Source of the DNA: Candidatus Acetothermia bacterium
GTDB lineage: Bacteria > Bipolaricaulota > Bipolaricaulia > Bipolaricaulales > Bipolaricaulaceae
Direction: 5' to 3'
Assembly (NCBI GenBank): GCA_024653305.1
Contig: JANLFW010000006.1
Span: 27,524-91,523 of the forward strand
DNA length: 64,000 nucleotides
Under the pieces are notes generated by a model. It did not search any database. It saw only the letters and a program-made list of their open reading frames with translations, and had not been told where the DNA came from. Positions 49,196 to 58,145 of this stretch are shown here, piece after piece (position 1 is the first letter of the stretch; the number at the start of each line of letters is the position of its first letter). A program made the translations under genes and the position numbers.

Positions 49196-51607
49196 ATGTA
49201 CGAAAAGTTCTCTAAGGAAGCGATGAAGCTGCTCGCCGCGTCCCAGGAAGAGGCCGGGGAGTGGCGCCACCGGTACGTAGGGACGGAACACCTGCTCCTC
49301 GCCGCCCTGCGCCTGGAAGGATCGCGGGTGGCGCGGTTCCTGGAGGGGAAGGGGCTGACCTACGACCGGGTGACCCGCATCGTGGAGCGCCAGAAGGGAC
49401 GGGGGAAGCTCTACGTGGCCCCCGATGACCTCGAGCCCACCCAACGGCTGCGGCGGGTGATGAAGCTCTCCTACGAGGAGGCCCGGCGGGAGGGCGCGGA
49501 CACCATTGAACCGGAGCACCTGCTCCTCGCCATCCTCCGGGAGGGGGAGTGCACGGCGGCGGAGATCCTCCGCGCCCACGGCATCGACCTGCGCTCCGCC
49601 CGCGACCACTTCTCCCCCCGCCGGGGTGGGGTGCGGGTGCGCACCAGCCACGCCCGCCTCCCCGGGGAGCTCGGCGAGTTCGGGCGCAACCTGGTGGAGG
49701 AGGCGGCGGCGGGGGCGCTCGACCCGGTCATCGGCCGGGAGCGGGAGCTGGAGCGGCTCATCCAGATCCTGTGCCGTCGCAAGAAGAACAACCCGGCCCT
49801 GATCGGGGAGTCCGGGGTGGGGAAGACGGCGATCGTGGAGGGCCTCGCCCAGAAGATCGCGGCCGGGGACGTGCCCACCGCCCTCGCCGACAAGGAGATC
49901 GTGGAGCTGGACATGGCCGGGATCGTCGCCGGCACCAAGTACCGTGGCGAGTTCGAGCAACGCCTGAAGACGATCCTCAACCAGGTGATGGCCGCGGAGA
50001 ACATCATCCTGTTCATCGACGAGCTCCAGACGGTGGTCGGCGCCGGCGGGGCCGAGGGGGCGATCGACGCCTCGGCGATCCTGAAACCCCCGCTCGCCTC
50101 CGGGGCCATCCAGTGCATCGGCACCGCCACCCCCGACGCCTACAGGAAATCCATCGAGAAGGACCCGGCTCTAAAGCGCCGGTTCAAGACGGTGTACGTG
50201 GACGAACCGTCGGTGGAGCAAACGGTGAAGATCCTGCACGGGCTCAGGCGCCGCTACGAGGAACATCACGGGGTGCGCATCAACGACGACGCCTTGTGGC
50301 AGGCGGCCCGGCTTGCCGATCGCTACATAACCGACCAGTTCCTCCCGGACAAGGCGATCGACCTCGTCGACGAGACGGCGGCCAAGGTGCGCCTCGCGGC
50401 CACCGAGCTCCCCCAGGAGGCGCGGGGGCTCCTCGCCGAGATCACCAGGCTCGAGGACGAGGAGGAGGCGGCGGTGGCTGAGCAGAACTACGAGCTCGCC
50501 GCCAAGCTCCGGGACCAGCGGTCGGCCCTGATCGAGGACCTCAAGCGGTTCGAGGAGGGGGGCCGTAGCGAGGCCGTTGTCCCCGTGGTCACCGGGGAGC
50601 ACATCGCCGCCACCGTGTCCGCGTGGACAGGGATTCCCATCCACCACCTCCAGGAGGAGGACACGGCGCGCCTGGTGCACATGGAGGAGAAGATCCACGA
50701 GCGGCTGGTGGGCCAAGAGGAGGCGGTGAAGGCGGTATCCCGGGCCATCCGCCGGGCGTACGCGGGGATCAAGGACCCCCGCCGGCCCATCGGCTCGTTT
50801 CTGTTCCTTGGCCCGACCGGGGTCGGCAAGACCGAGCTCGCCCGGACCTTGGCTGAGTTCCTGTTTGGCGATGAGGACGCCCTGATCCGCATCGACATGT
50901 CCGAGTACATGGAGCGGTTCACCGTGTCCCGCCTCGTCGGCGCCCCGCCGGGGTACGTGGGGTACGAGGAGGCGGGGGAGCTCACCGAGGCCGTGCGCCG
51001 GAGGCCTTATTCGGTGGTCCTGTTCGACGAGATCGAGAAGGCCCACCGGGACGTGTTCAACATCCTCCTCCAGGTCATGGACGACGGCATCCTCACCGAC
51101 TCCCAGGGGCGCAAGGTGGACTTCCGCAACACGGTGCTGATCATGACCTCCAACGTGGGGAGCAAGCTGATCACCGACCGGACGAGCCTCGGATTCAGCA
51201 CCGTGGAGGTCGAGTCCGAGGAGGCCTATCAGGACATGAAGTCCCGGGTGATGGGTGAGGTGCGGAAGCTGTTCTCTCCGGAGTTCTTAAACCGGCTCGA
51301 TGACATCATCGTGTTCCGCGCCCTGACCAAGGATGAGGTGGGGGCGATCGCCGAGCTCCTCATCGGGCGGTTGAGGAAGCGCCTCCAGGAGGAGCACGGG
51401 ATCTCGCTTGTGCTCACCGAGTCCGCCCGTGACCTCGTCATCGAGCGCGGGTACGACGAGAAGTACGGGGCGCGCCCGATGCGCCGGACCATCGAGCGAT
51501 TGCTGGAGGACTCGGTCGCCGAGAAGATCCTGACCCAAGAGTTCCCCGATGGGTGCACGGTGGTGGCCGAGGCCCAGGGCGGGGAGATCACGGTGCGGAA
51601 GGAGTAG
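49196..51607 (+). CDS. clpC: ClpC-type AAA+ unfoldase
   Basis: 803 residues. Two N-terminal Clp repeats (KFSKEAMKLLAASQEEA; TEHLLLAALR and PEHLLLAILREGECTA), AAA-1 with GESGVGKT and LDMAGIVAGTKYRGEFEQRL, a UVR-type middle segment (EEEAAVAEQNYELAAKLRDQRS), AAA-2 with GPTGVGKTEL, IDMSEYMERF, and C-terminal D2-small. UVR plus N-domain place it in ClpC rather than ClpA/B. Heads the conserved clpC-radA-disA order. Confidence 0.95.
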   Translation: MYEKFSKEAMKLLAASQEEAGEWRHRYVGTEHLLLAALRLEGSRVARFLEGKGLTYDRVTRIVERQKGRGKLYVAPDDLEPTQRLRRVMKLSYEEARREGADTIEPEHLLLAILREGECTAAEILRAHGIDLRSARDHFSPRRGGVRVRTSHARLPGELGEFGRNLVEEAAAGALDPVIGRERELERLIQILCRRKKNNPALIGESGVGKTAIVEGLAQKIAAGDVPTALADKEIVELDMAGIVAGTKYRGEFEQRLKTILNQVMAAENIILFIDELQTVVGAGGAEGAIDASAILKPPLASGAIQCIGTATPDAYRKSIEKDPALKRRFKTVYVDEPSVEQTVKILHGLRRRYEEHHGVRINDDALWQAARLADRYITDQFLPDKAIDLVDETAAKVRLAATELPQEARGLLAEITRLEDEEEAAVAEQNYELAAKLRDQRSALIEDLKRFEEGGRSEAVVPVVTGEHIAATVSAWTGIPIHHLQEEDTARLVHMEEKIHERLVGQEEAVKAVSRAIRRAYAGIKDPRRPIGSFLFLGPTGVGKTELARTLAEFLFGDEDALIRIDMSEYMERFTVSRLVGAPPGYVGYEEAGELTEAVRRRPYSVVLFDEIEKAHRDVFNILLQVMDDGILTDSQGRKVDFRNTVLIMTSNVGSKLITDRTSLGFSTVEVESEEAYQDMKSRVMGEVRKLFSPEFLNRLDDIIVFRALTKDEVGAIAELLIGRLRKRLQEEHGISLVLTESARDLVIERGYDEKYGARPMRRTIERLLEDSVAEKILTQEFPDGCTVVAEAQGGEITVRKE

Positions 51608-52948
51608 ATGCCCTACCGCTGCCGGGGGTGCGGCTACCGGTCGCCGAAGTGGCTGGGCCGCTGCCCGGTTTGCCAGAGCTGGGAGAGCTTCGAAGAGGTC
51701 GCCGAGGACAAGGCCGGCGAGGCGGCCGGGGAGACGTGGGTCGGCGAGCGGCCCCGGTCCCTGGCAGACATCCCCCGGATCCCGGAGGAACGGCTGTCCA
51801 CCGGGATGGGGGAGGTGGACCGGGTCCTCGGCGGGGGCCTCATCCCCGGGGTGGTGGTCCTGTTCGGGGGCGAGCCGGGGGTGGGCAAGTCCACCCTGCT
51901 CCTCCAGCTCGCCGCCCAGCTCGCTGCCCGCTACGGCAAGGTCCTGTACGTGTCCGGCGAGGAGGCCACCGCTCAGGTGAAGCTCCGGGCGGAGCGTCTA
52001 GGCGTCGCCGAGCCCACCCTGTACCTCCTTTCCGAGCAGCACCTCTTGCGCATCGTGGAGGCAGTGCAGGACGTGGGGCCGACGGCCCTGGTGGTGGACT
52101 CGCTGCAGACGGTGCTGGCTCGGCCGGACGGGGGAGAGATCGGCGGTCTCCTCCAGGTGCGCGAGGCCGCGGCCCACTTTGCTCGCCTTGCCAAGGGCCT
52201 GGGCATGGCCACGGTCCTCGTATCCCACATCACGAAAGAGGGCGGCTTCGCCGGCCCGAAGACGGTGGAGCACCTGGTGGACGTGGCCGTGTACTTGGAG
52301 GGGGTGCGGGAGGGGGACCTCCGGCTCCTGCGGTGCGTGAAGAACCGGTACGGGTCCACCGCCGAGGTGGCGGTGCTGCAGATGGGGGCATCGGGCCTCG
52401 TCGAGGTGGCCAACCCATCCCTGTTCTTCGTGTCCCAGGACCGCACGCCCAGGCCGGGGTCGGCCATCGTGCCGGTATTGGAGGGGTCACGAACCCTGCT
52501 CATGGAGATCCAGGCCCTGGTCACCCCGAGCGGGGGCTACGGCCCGCCCCAGCGGCGGACGGCCGGGCTCGACTTCAACCGTGCCCTGGTGCTGCTGGCG
52601 GTGATCGAAAAGCACCTTGGGGTGCACACCCGGGCCATGGACGTCTACCTTGCGGTGGCGGGGGGACTGGAGGTGCGGGAGCCGGCGGTGGACCTCGCGG
52701 TGTGCGCGGTGGTGCTGGGGAGCGTCCGGAACCGGGTCATCCCCGCGGACACGGTGATCCTGGGCGAGGTGGGCTTGGCCGGTGACGTGCGTCCGGTGCG
52801 CAAGGGACCGGAGCGACTGCGGGAGGTGGCCAAGCTCGGGTTCCGGCAGGCGGTGGTGCCGAAGGCTCCGTTGCCCAAGCGGTTATCGTTGGAGGCGATC
52901 CAGGTACAAACCCTCAGGGAGGCGGCCGAAGCCTTAGGCCTGACGTGA
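51608..52948 (+). CDS. radA: DNA repair protein RadA/Sms
   Basis: 446 residues. N-terminal zinc finger CRGCGYRSPKWLGRCPVCQSW, Walker A GGEPGVGKST, RadA-specific KNRYGS motif, and a C-terminal Lon-protease-like domain (TRAMDVYLAVAGGLEVREPAVDLAV). Branch-migration helicase in recombination. Starts right after the clpC stop with GGAG upstream, and ends two bases before disA. Confidence 0.97.
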   Translation: MPYRCRGCGYRSPKWLGRCPVCQSWESFEEVAEDKAGEAAGETWVGERPRSLADIPRIPEERLSTGMGEVDRVLGGGLIPGVVVLFGGEPGVGKSTLLLQLAAQLAARYGKVLYVSGEEATAQVKLRAERLGVAEPTLYLLSEQHLLRIVEAVQDVGPTALVVDSLQTVLARPDGGEIGGLLQVREAAAHFARLAKGLGMATVLVSHITKEGGFAGPKTVEHLVDVAVYLEGVREGDLRLLRCVKNRYGSTAEVAVLQMGASGLVEVANPSLFFVSQDRTPRPGSAIVPVLEGSRTLLMEIQALVTPSGGYGPPQRRTAGLDFNRALVLLAVIEKHLGVHTRAMDVYLAVAGGLEVREPAVDLAVCAVVLGSVRNRVIPADTVILGEVGLAGDVRPVRKGPERLREVAKLGFRQAVVPKAPLPKRLSLEAIQVQTLREAAEALGLT

Positions 52949-52949
52949 C

Positions 52950-54017
52950 ATGGGGCCAAGACGCGATGCACGGCTGGAACTCCTGCGGCGCACGGCGCCC
53001 GGGACGCCCCTGCGCGAGGCGATCGACAGGGTGGTCCAGCTCGGCCGTGGCGGGCTGATCCTCATCGCCGACCGCGAGGTCGCCAGCCCGGTCATCGCCG
53101 CCGGGTTCGAGCTGAACGCCCCGTTCACCCCCCAGGCCATCGGCGAGCTCTCCAAGATGGACCGGGCGGTGGTGGTGGACGAAGACCTGCGCACCATCCT
53201 CTACGCCAACGCCCACCTCGTGCCCGACCCCACCCTCCCCTCCCAGGAGACGGGCACCCGCCACCGGGTGGCCGAGCAGATCGCCCGACAGCTCGACCGC
53301 CCGGTGATCGCCATCTCCGAGGAACGTCGCCAGGTGACCCTGTACCGCGGGGAGTGGAAGTACGAGCTCCAAGAGATCCAAACCCTGATCAGCCAGGTCT
53401 CCCAGGGGCTCCTCATCCTGGATCGGTATCGCCGGGAGCTACGGGACCTCCTGACCGAGCTCGCTCCGCTGGAGTTCGAGCAGCGGGTGTTGCCCTACCA
53501 CGTGGCCGCAGTCATCCAGCGCATCCTCCAGATGCTCGACCTGGAGAAGGAGATCAAGCTCAGCCTGGTGGAGCTGGGGATGCACAAGGAGCTGCCGGAG
53601 CGGCATCTGGCCGGGCTGATGCGAGGGGTGCGAGAGGAGCTGGAGTTCATCGTACGGGATTTCCAGACGGACCCGTCCCGGCCGGTGGAAGAGGTGATGG
53701 CGGAACTGCTGGGCATGGGCCGGGAGGACCTGGTGAACCCGGAGGCGGTGCTCAAGCCGCTCGGCCTGGTGGACGAGGAGGATCTGGAGCGGCCGCTGCC
53801 CTCGCGCGGGTACCGGCTGCTCTCAAAGATCCCCAGGCTGCCGATGTCGGTCATCGAGCGGCTGGTGCAGGAGGTCGGAGCGCTGGACCAACTGCAGCGC
53901 GCCAACCGGCGGCAGTTGGAGAAGGTGAAGGGGATCGGGGAGGCGCGGGCGCGGGCGATCAAGTACGGCTTGGCCCGGTTCAAGACCGGCTACGCCGCCA
54001 TCCTGGAGGGGTTCTAA
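52950..54017 (+). CDS. disA: DisA-family DNA-integrity scanning protein
   Basis: 355 residues: N-terminal DAC (diadenylate cyclase) domain, long helical spine, C-terminal HhH domain (KVKGIGEARARAIKYGL). The DAC second motif is intact (SQETGTRHRVAEQI), but the first reads SKMDRAVVVDE: the normally invariant DGA is DRA. The Gly-to-Arg change at the ATP site could impair c-di-AMP synthesis. Genome neighbours clpC and radA are as in Bacillus. Whether it is an active cyclase needs assay. Confidence 0.92.
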   Translation: MGPRRDARLELLRRTAPGTPLREAIDRVVQLGRGGLILIADREVASPVIAAGFELNAPFTPQAIGELSKMDRAVVVDEDLRTILYANAHLVPDPTLPSQETGTRHRVAEQIARQLDRPVIAISEERRQVTLYRGEWKYELQEIQTLISQVSQGLLILDRYRRELRDLLTELAPLEFEQRVLPYHVAAVIQRILQMLDLEKEIKLSLVELGMHKELPERHLAGLMRGVREELEFIVRDFQTDPSRPVEEVMAELLGMGREDLVNPEAVLKPLGLVDEEDLERPLPSRGYRLLSKIPRLPMSVIERLVQEVGALDQLQRANRRQLEKVKGIGEARARAIKYGLARFKTGYAAILEGF

Positions 54018-54092
54018 GGCCCCACGAAACCCGGGCCGTCTTCTGTGGCCTGGCGAAATACACAGGATATGGAAAACCGGAGGTTCGAGAAC

Positions 54093-54929
54093 GTGAACAT
54101 GCCGTGTGGAGTTGAGGTCCCCAAGGAAATAGAGCGCATCGAGCAGGCGGCAGCGGCCCTGGCCCGGCTCGGGCGGCCGGAGGTGGCGGTGGTGTTGGGC
54201 TCGGGACTGTCTCAGGTGCTCCCGCTTCAGGGGGAGCGCACGCTCCGGTTCCCCGACATCCCCGGGTTCCCCGCCCCGACCGTGGCCGGCCACGCCGGCG
54301 AGGTGGCGGTGGGTGAGGTTTCCGGGCGGACGGTGCTCGTGCAGCGGGGGCGGGTCCACTACTACGAGGGCCACGAGCTTGGGGAAGTGGTGTTCCCGGT
54401 GCGGGTCTACGCCGTCCTGGGGGTGAAGGTCCTCGTGCTCACCAACGCCTCCGGGGCGATCGCGTTCGGCCTGGAGCCGGGGGACCTGGTGCTCGTCTCC
54501 GACCACATCAACCTGCTCGGGGGGAACCCCCTGCGCGGGCCGAACCTGGACCGGCTCGGCCCGCGGTTCCCGGACATGACTGCGGCCTACGACCCCGAGC
54601 TGCGTCGGCGGGCCCGGGAGGCGGCCCAGGACCTGGGGATCACCGTCAAGGAGGGGGTGTACCTGGCGACCACCGGGCCGTCGTACGAGACCCCGGCGGA
54701 GATCCGGGCGTTCCGGGCCCTCGGGGCAGACCTGGTGGGGATGTCCACCGTGCCCGAGGCCATCGCCGCCCGCCACGCCGGCCTGCGGGTGCTCGCGATT
54801 TCCTGCGTCACCAACCTCGCCGCCGGGGTGTCCCCGACCCCCCTCTCCCACGACGAGGTCATCGCCATCACCCGCCGCAAGGCGGGCGAGCTCGGCCGGC
54901 TCCTCCTCGCGCTGATCCCCAACCTCTAG
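54093..54929 (+). CDS. purine nucleoside phosphorylase, trimeric type
   Basis: 278 residues; PEVAVVLGSGLSQVL phosphate loop, GHAGEVAVGEVSGRTVLVQRGRVHYYEGH, LVLTNASGAIAFGLEPGDLVLVSDHINL, EGVYLATTGPSYETPAEIRAFR, GMSTVPEAIAARHAGLRVLAISCVTNLAAG. GTG 54093 is preferred: GGAGG lies 9 nt upstream; ATG 54069 and 54045 have none. Follows disA by 75 nt and ends before a strong bidirectional terminator. Works with the other phosphorylases in purine salvage. Confidence 0.95.
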   Translation: MNMPCGVEVPKEIERIEQAAAALARLGRPEVAVVLGSGLSQVLPLQGERTLRFPDIPGFPAPTVAGHAGEVAVGEVSGRTVLVQRGRVHYYEGHELGEVVFPVRVYAVLGVKVLVLTNASGAIAFGLEPGDLVLVSDHINLLGGNPLRGPNLDRLGPRFPDMTAAYDPELRRRAREAAQDLGITVKEGVYLATTGPSYETPAEIRAFRALGADLVGMSTVPEAIAARHAGLRVLAISCVTNLAAGVSPTPLSHDEVIAITRRKAGELGRLLLALIPNL

Positions 54930-54934
54930 CTTCC

Positions 54935-54973
54935 AAAAAGGCGCCTTCCCGGTTCGGGGCCGGGAAGGCGCTT
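54935..54973 (-). terminator. bidirectional terminator between punA-type gene and PKD gene
   Basis: Stem GCGCCTTCCCGG (54941-54952) / CCGGGAAGGCGC (54960-54971), loop TTCGGGG. Read leftward it is followed by TTTTT, a classic rho-independent terminator for the minus-strand PKD genes; it can also end the rightward phosphorylase mRNA. Confidence 0.85.
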
Positions 54974-54994
54974 CAACCTGCGGAAGCGGGCTCT

Positions 54995-55621
54995 CTATCT
55001 CCGTCGTCCGCAGCGTCCGGAACTGCAGTCGCCCACGGTCACGAGCCCGCTCGTGCGGCCCTCGGCCCCGGCGCTGTCGGTCACGGTGAGGACCACCAGG
55101 TACTGGCCGGGATTGGCGAACGTGTGGCGCACGATCTCCCCGTCCCCGGTGGCCCCATCGCCGAAGTCCCAGGTCCAGCGCACGATGTCCCCGTCAGGAT
55201 CGGACGATCCGGACCCATCGAAGGTCACCTCCTCGTCCTCGAACGGGTCCCGGGGGTAGAACGTGAACGCGGCCGTGGGCGGGTTGTTCAGGGCGCGCAC
55301 GACGGTGGTGGCCCGGCCGGTGCCGGACGGGCCCACCACCACCAGGGTGACCATGTACTCGCCGGCGCGGTCGAAGGTGTGGTCCACCTCTCGGCCAGAG
55401 GCGACCGGGCTCCCATCGCCGAAGTCCCACAGGAAGTCGGTGAGTGCGCCCTCGGGGTCGGTGGAGCGGGTGGCGTCGAAGTGCACCTGGAGGGGCGCCT
55501 GCCCCTGGGTCGGGGCGGCGGTGATCACCGCCAGGATCTTGGTGGCCGGCCCGACCTGGGGCGTACACCCGACCAGGGCTGCCAATGCCCCCAACATCGC
55601 CGCCGCGAAAAGCTTCTTCAT
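54995..55621 (-). CDS. PKD-domain lipoprotein A
   Basis: 208 residues. Signal peptide with lipobox LVGC (Cys ~19), then two PKD modules: APLQVHFDATRSTDPEGALTDFLWDFGDGSP...VTLVVV and AAFTFYPRDPFEDEEVTFDGSGSSDPDGDIVRWTWDFGDGAT...VVLTVTDSAG. The WDFGDG strand is the PKD hallmark. C-terminus is short, Cys/Arg-rich. Surface or periplasmic adhesion/carbohydrate-binding role by analogy. 8 nt upstream is a second PKD lipoprotein. Confidence 0.9.
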   Translation of the reverse strand: MKKLFAAAMLGALAALVGCTPQVGPATKILAVITAAPTQGQAPLQVHFDATRSTDPEGALTDFLWDFGDGSPVASGREVDHTFDRAGEYMVTLVVVGPSGTGRATTVVRALNNPPTAAFTFYPRDPFEDEEVTFDGSGSSDPDGDIVRWTWDFGDGATGDGEIVRHTFANPGQYLVVLTVTDSAGAEGRTSGLVTVGDCSSGRCGRRR

Positions 55622-55628
55622 GGTGACC

Positions 55629-56255
55629 TCACGGGGCCTGGCACCCCGGGCCGCCCTGGACCTCGACCACTTGGGTGACCGTGTGCTCCTGGCCGGCCGC
55701 GTCCACCACGGTCAGGGTCACCGGGTACCCTCCGCCGTACCAGTACCGGTGTTCCACCGACCGACCACTGGCCCACTGTCCGTTTCCGAACGCCCAGCGA
55801 TACTCGACGATCGCGCCGTTGGGGCTGGTGGAGGCGGAGGCATCGAACACGATGGTCTCCCCGGTCCCGGGCCGCCACGGGGCGTAGGTGAAGCGGGCGG
55901 TGGGGGCAGGGAAACGCACCGTGACCTGGGTTTCTCGCCGGCTGGACAGCCCCCGCTCGTCGTACACCTCCAGCATCACCCGGTAGGTGCCGCCCCGCTC
56001 GTAGGTGTGGGACACCACCGGGCCCAAGCCCCGGGAACCGTCGCCGAAGTCCCAGATGTACTCGGTGATCCTCCCCTGGTCGGCGAACGACAGGGACCCA
56101 TCGCAGATCACGGTGAGCGGGGCCACCCCCTCGCTCGGGCGCAGGGCAAACAGGGCCTCAGGCGGTTTCATCTGGAACTTGGCCACGCACCCTCCCAGGG
56201 CCAACGCCACGGCCAGCCCGCCGCCCACGATCAGGTACCTTCCGCGCATCGTCAT
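55629..56255 (-). CDS. PKD-domain lipoprotein B
   Basis: 208 residues, lipobox LGGC (Cys ~23), two PKD modules: VAPLTVICDGSLSFADQGRITEYIWDFGDGSRG and ETIVFDASASTSPNGAIVEYRWAFGNGQW. Second module has AFGNG in place of DFGDG. Same length and layout as the neighbouring lipoprotein, so likely a tandem duplicate, now diverged. Between it and the barrel-like gene are ten bases. Confidence 0.9.
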   Translation of the reverse strand: MTMRGRYLIVGGGLAVALALGGCVAKFQMKPPEALFALRPSEGVAPLTVICDGSLSFADQGRITEYIWDFGDGSRGLGPVVSHTYERGGTYRVMLEVYDERGLSSRRETQVTVRFPAPTARFTYAPWRPGTGETIVFDASASTSPNGAIVEYRWAFGNGQWASGRSVEHRYWYGGGYPVTLTVVDAAGQEHTVTQVVEVQGGPGCQAP

Positions 56256-56265
56256 CCCCCCTCCC

Positions 56266-57012
56266 TCATAGCGTGAACGCCAGACGCACGGTCAACCCCA
56301 GCCAAAGCCCGCTGAAATCGAGCGGGTCTCCCGAACCGTCGGCGTTGAGATCCAGCGGGACGGTCCCGGCTTGGGGCACCCCCAGCGGGGCCACCCGAAA
56401 CCCGGCTTCCAGGCCCACGAACAGCCCCGATCCGAGGGGCAAGGAAACCCGGGTGAAGGCCGCCCCCACCGGGCCGTGAACGGTGTACGCCCGGTCCTCG
56501 TTACGGGGCAGGAACGGGACCGACCAGTCGGTGGGCAGGGCGGTGGGGAACACCCCGAGGTAGTGGAGGTTGGCGAGGCCCCACCCGGCAGAAAGGCCGA
56601 TGCTGAAGAGGTCAGCCACCACGGTGAACGCGAGCTCCGCTTCGACCGTGGCCAGTTGGGCCTGAAGCGCCAGGTGCACTGGATGCTCGGCGCCCCCTTG
56701 GGTCCACACGCCCTGGGTGGCCGTCTCCACCTTGGCCAGGGAAAGCTGCGCCCCGACCATCAGCCCCTCCCCCCACGCCTCGGTGAACCGCAGGCCGACC
56801 CCATCGCGAAGGGCGGGGAGGGGAGGAACCGGGCTCTCCGGGAGCCGCTCGTTGACGAAGTCGATGGTATGGTTGGCGAGCTGGATGAACGTGGTGAGCG
56901 AGGCCATCGACGTGAGGACCCATTGGGCTCCGGATTCCACCACCACCGGGGCTGCCCCCACCGTGGCGCCCCCGAGAACCGCCGCTATCGCCGCCGCCCA
57001 CACCGCTCTCAT
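56266..57012 (-). CDS. predicted outer-membrane beta-barrel protein
   Basis: 248 residues: signal peptide (MRAVWAAAIAAVLGGATVGA), then alternating amphipathic strands such as GLMVGAQLSLAKVETATQG, HLALQAQLATVEAELAFTVVADLFSIGLSAGW, GPVGAAFTRVSLPLGSGLFVGLEAGFRVAPLG, and a terminal strand LWLGLTVRLAFTL ending in a hydrophobic Leu. The pattern is what is expected of a small barrel; family not recognised. First gene of a minus-strand set with the two PKD lipoproteins, so the three may form one envelope complex. Confidence 0.65.
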   Translation of the reverse strand: MRAVWAAAIAAVLGGATVGAAPVVVESGAQWVLTSMASLTTFIQLANHTIDFVNERLPESPVPPLPALRDGVGLRFTEAWGEGLMVGAQLSLAKVETATQGVWTQGGAEHPVHLALQAQLATVEAELAFTVVADLFSIGLSAGWGLANLHYLGVFPTALPTDWSVPFLPRNEDRAYTVHGPVGAAFTRVSLPLGSGLFVGLEAGFRVAPLGVPQAGTVPLDLNADGSGDPLDFSGLWLGLTVRLAFTL

Positions 57013-57098
57013 GATGTCCTGGCCCTCTTGTGTAACGCAGGCTACGCCCGCAGGGGGACTGACGCGAGGACAGGGCGGACCGGGCTAGGGGGGGTTCG

Positions 57099-58145
57099 TC
57101 ACATCCGCGGGGTACCCAGTTCCCGGCGCAGGCGGTCAACCGTCCGCAGGATGTCGTCCCGGGTGATCCCGAGATGCGTCACCATACGGATGCGGCGGGG
57201 ATGGGTGCCGGCGCCGGCCGGGGCGGCCAGCACCCCCCGCTCCCGGAGCCCAAGGCAGAGCTCCTGGGCGGTGGGCCCGGTCTGGATCTCGAACACCACG
57301 ATGTTCGTCTCCGGGGGCCACACGGAGAGGCCGGGGATCGTGGAGAGCCCGTCCGCGAGGAGGCGGGCGTGCGCGTGGTCGTCGGCGAGGCGGTCCACGT
57401 GATGCTCCAGGGCGTACAGGCCAGCCGCGGCCAGGATCCCTACTTGGCGCATCCCCCCACCCATGGCCTTGCGCACCCGGCGGGCCTCGGCGATGAACGG
57501 GCCCGACCCACACAACATCGAGCCGACGGGACAGCCGAGGCCCTTGGACAGGCAGAACATCACCGAGTCCACCCCGCGCACAAGTTCCCGGACGGGGAGC
57601 CCGGTGGCCACCGCAGCGTTGAAGATGCGGGCCCCGTCCAGGTGCACGGGGAGGCCACGGGCGTGGGCGACCGCGATCACCTCCCGCGCACCCTCAACCG
57701 GCCAAATCCGCCCTCCGGCGGCGTTGTGCGTGTTCTCCAGGCACAGAAGTCCGGTCGGGGCGAGGTAGTAGAGGTCGGGGTGGATGGCTGCCGCTACCTG
57801 GTCGGCGGTGAACACACCGCGCTCCCCCACGAGGAGGCGGGGTTGGACCCCGGAGAAGCGGGCCATGGTGGCCATCTCCACGTTGTAGATGTGGGAGGTG
57901 GCCTCAACGATCACCTCCTGGCCGGGGCGGGTGTGGCAAGCGATGGCGATCTGGTTCCCCATCGTCCCCGAGGGGACGAACAGGGCGGCCTCCATCCCCG
58001 TAATCTCCGCGGCTCGTTCCTCCAGCCTCCGCACCGTAGGGTCCTCCCCGAACACGTCATCCCCCACCGCGGCCTGGGCCATCGCCTGGCGCATCCCTGC
58101 GGTGGGCACGGTCACCGTGTCCGAGCGCAGGTCGATCACATCCAT
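57099..58145 (-). CDS. ltaE: low-specificity L-threonine aldolase
   Basis: 348 residues, PLP fold type I; threonine to glycine plus acetaldehyde. DLRSDTVTVPTAGMRQAMAQAAVGDDVFGEDPT start, FVPSGTMGNQIAIACH, HLDGARIFNAAVA, PLP-lysine in FCLSKGLGCPVGS. ATG 58145 lies 10 nt inside the pcm stop. Genes pcm and ltaE are coupled. Confidence 0.95.
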   Translation of the reverse strand: MDVIDLRSDTVTVPTAGMRQAMAQAAVGDDVFGEDPTVRRLEERAAEITGMEAALFVPSGTMGNQIAIACHTRPGQEVIVEATSHIYNVEMATMARFSGVQPRLLVGERGVFTADQVAAAIHPDLYYLAPTGLLCLENTHNAAGGRIWPVEGAREVIAVAHARGLPVHLDGARIFNAAVATGLPVRELVRGVDSVMFCLSKGLGCPVGSMLCGSGPFIAEARRVRKAMGGGMRQVGILAAAGLYALEHHVDRLADDHAHARLLADGLSTIPGLSVWPPETNIVVFEIQTGPTAQELCLGLRERGVLAAPAGAGTHPRRIRMVTHLGITRDDILRTVDRLRRELGTPRM

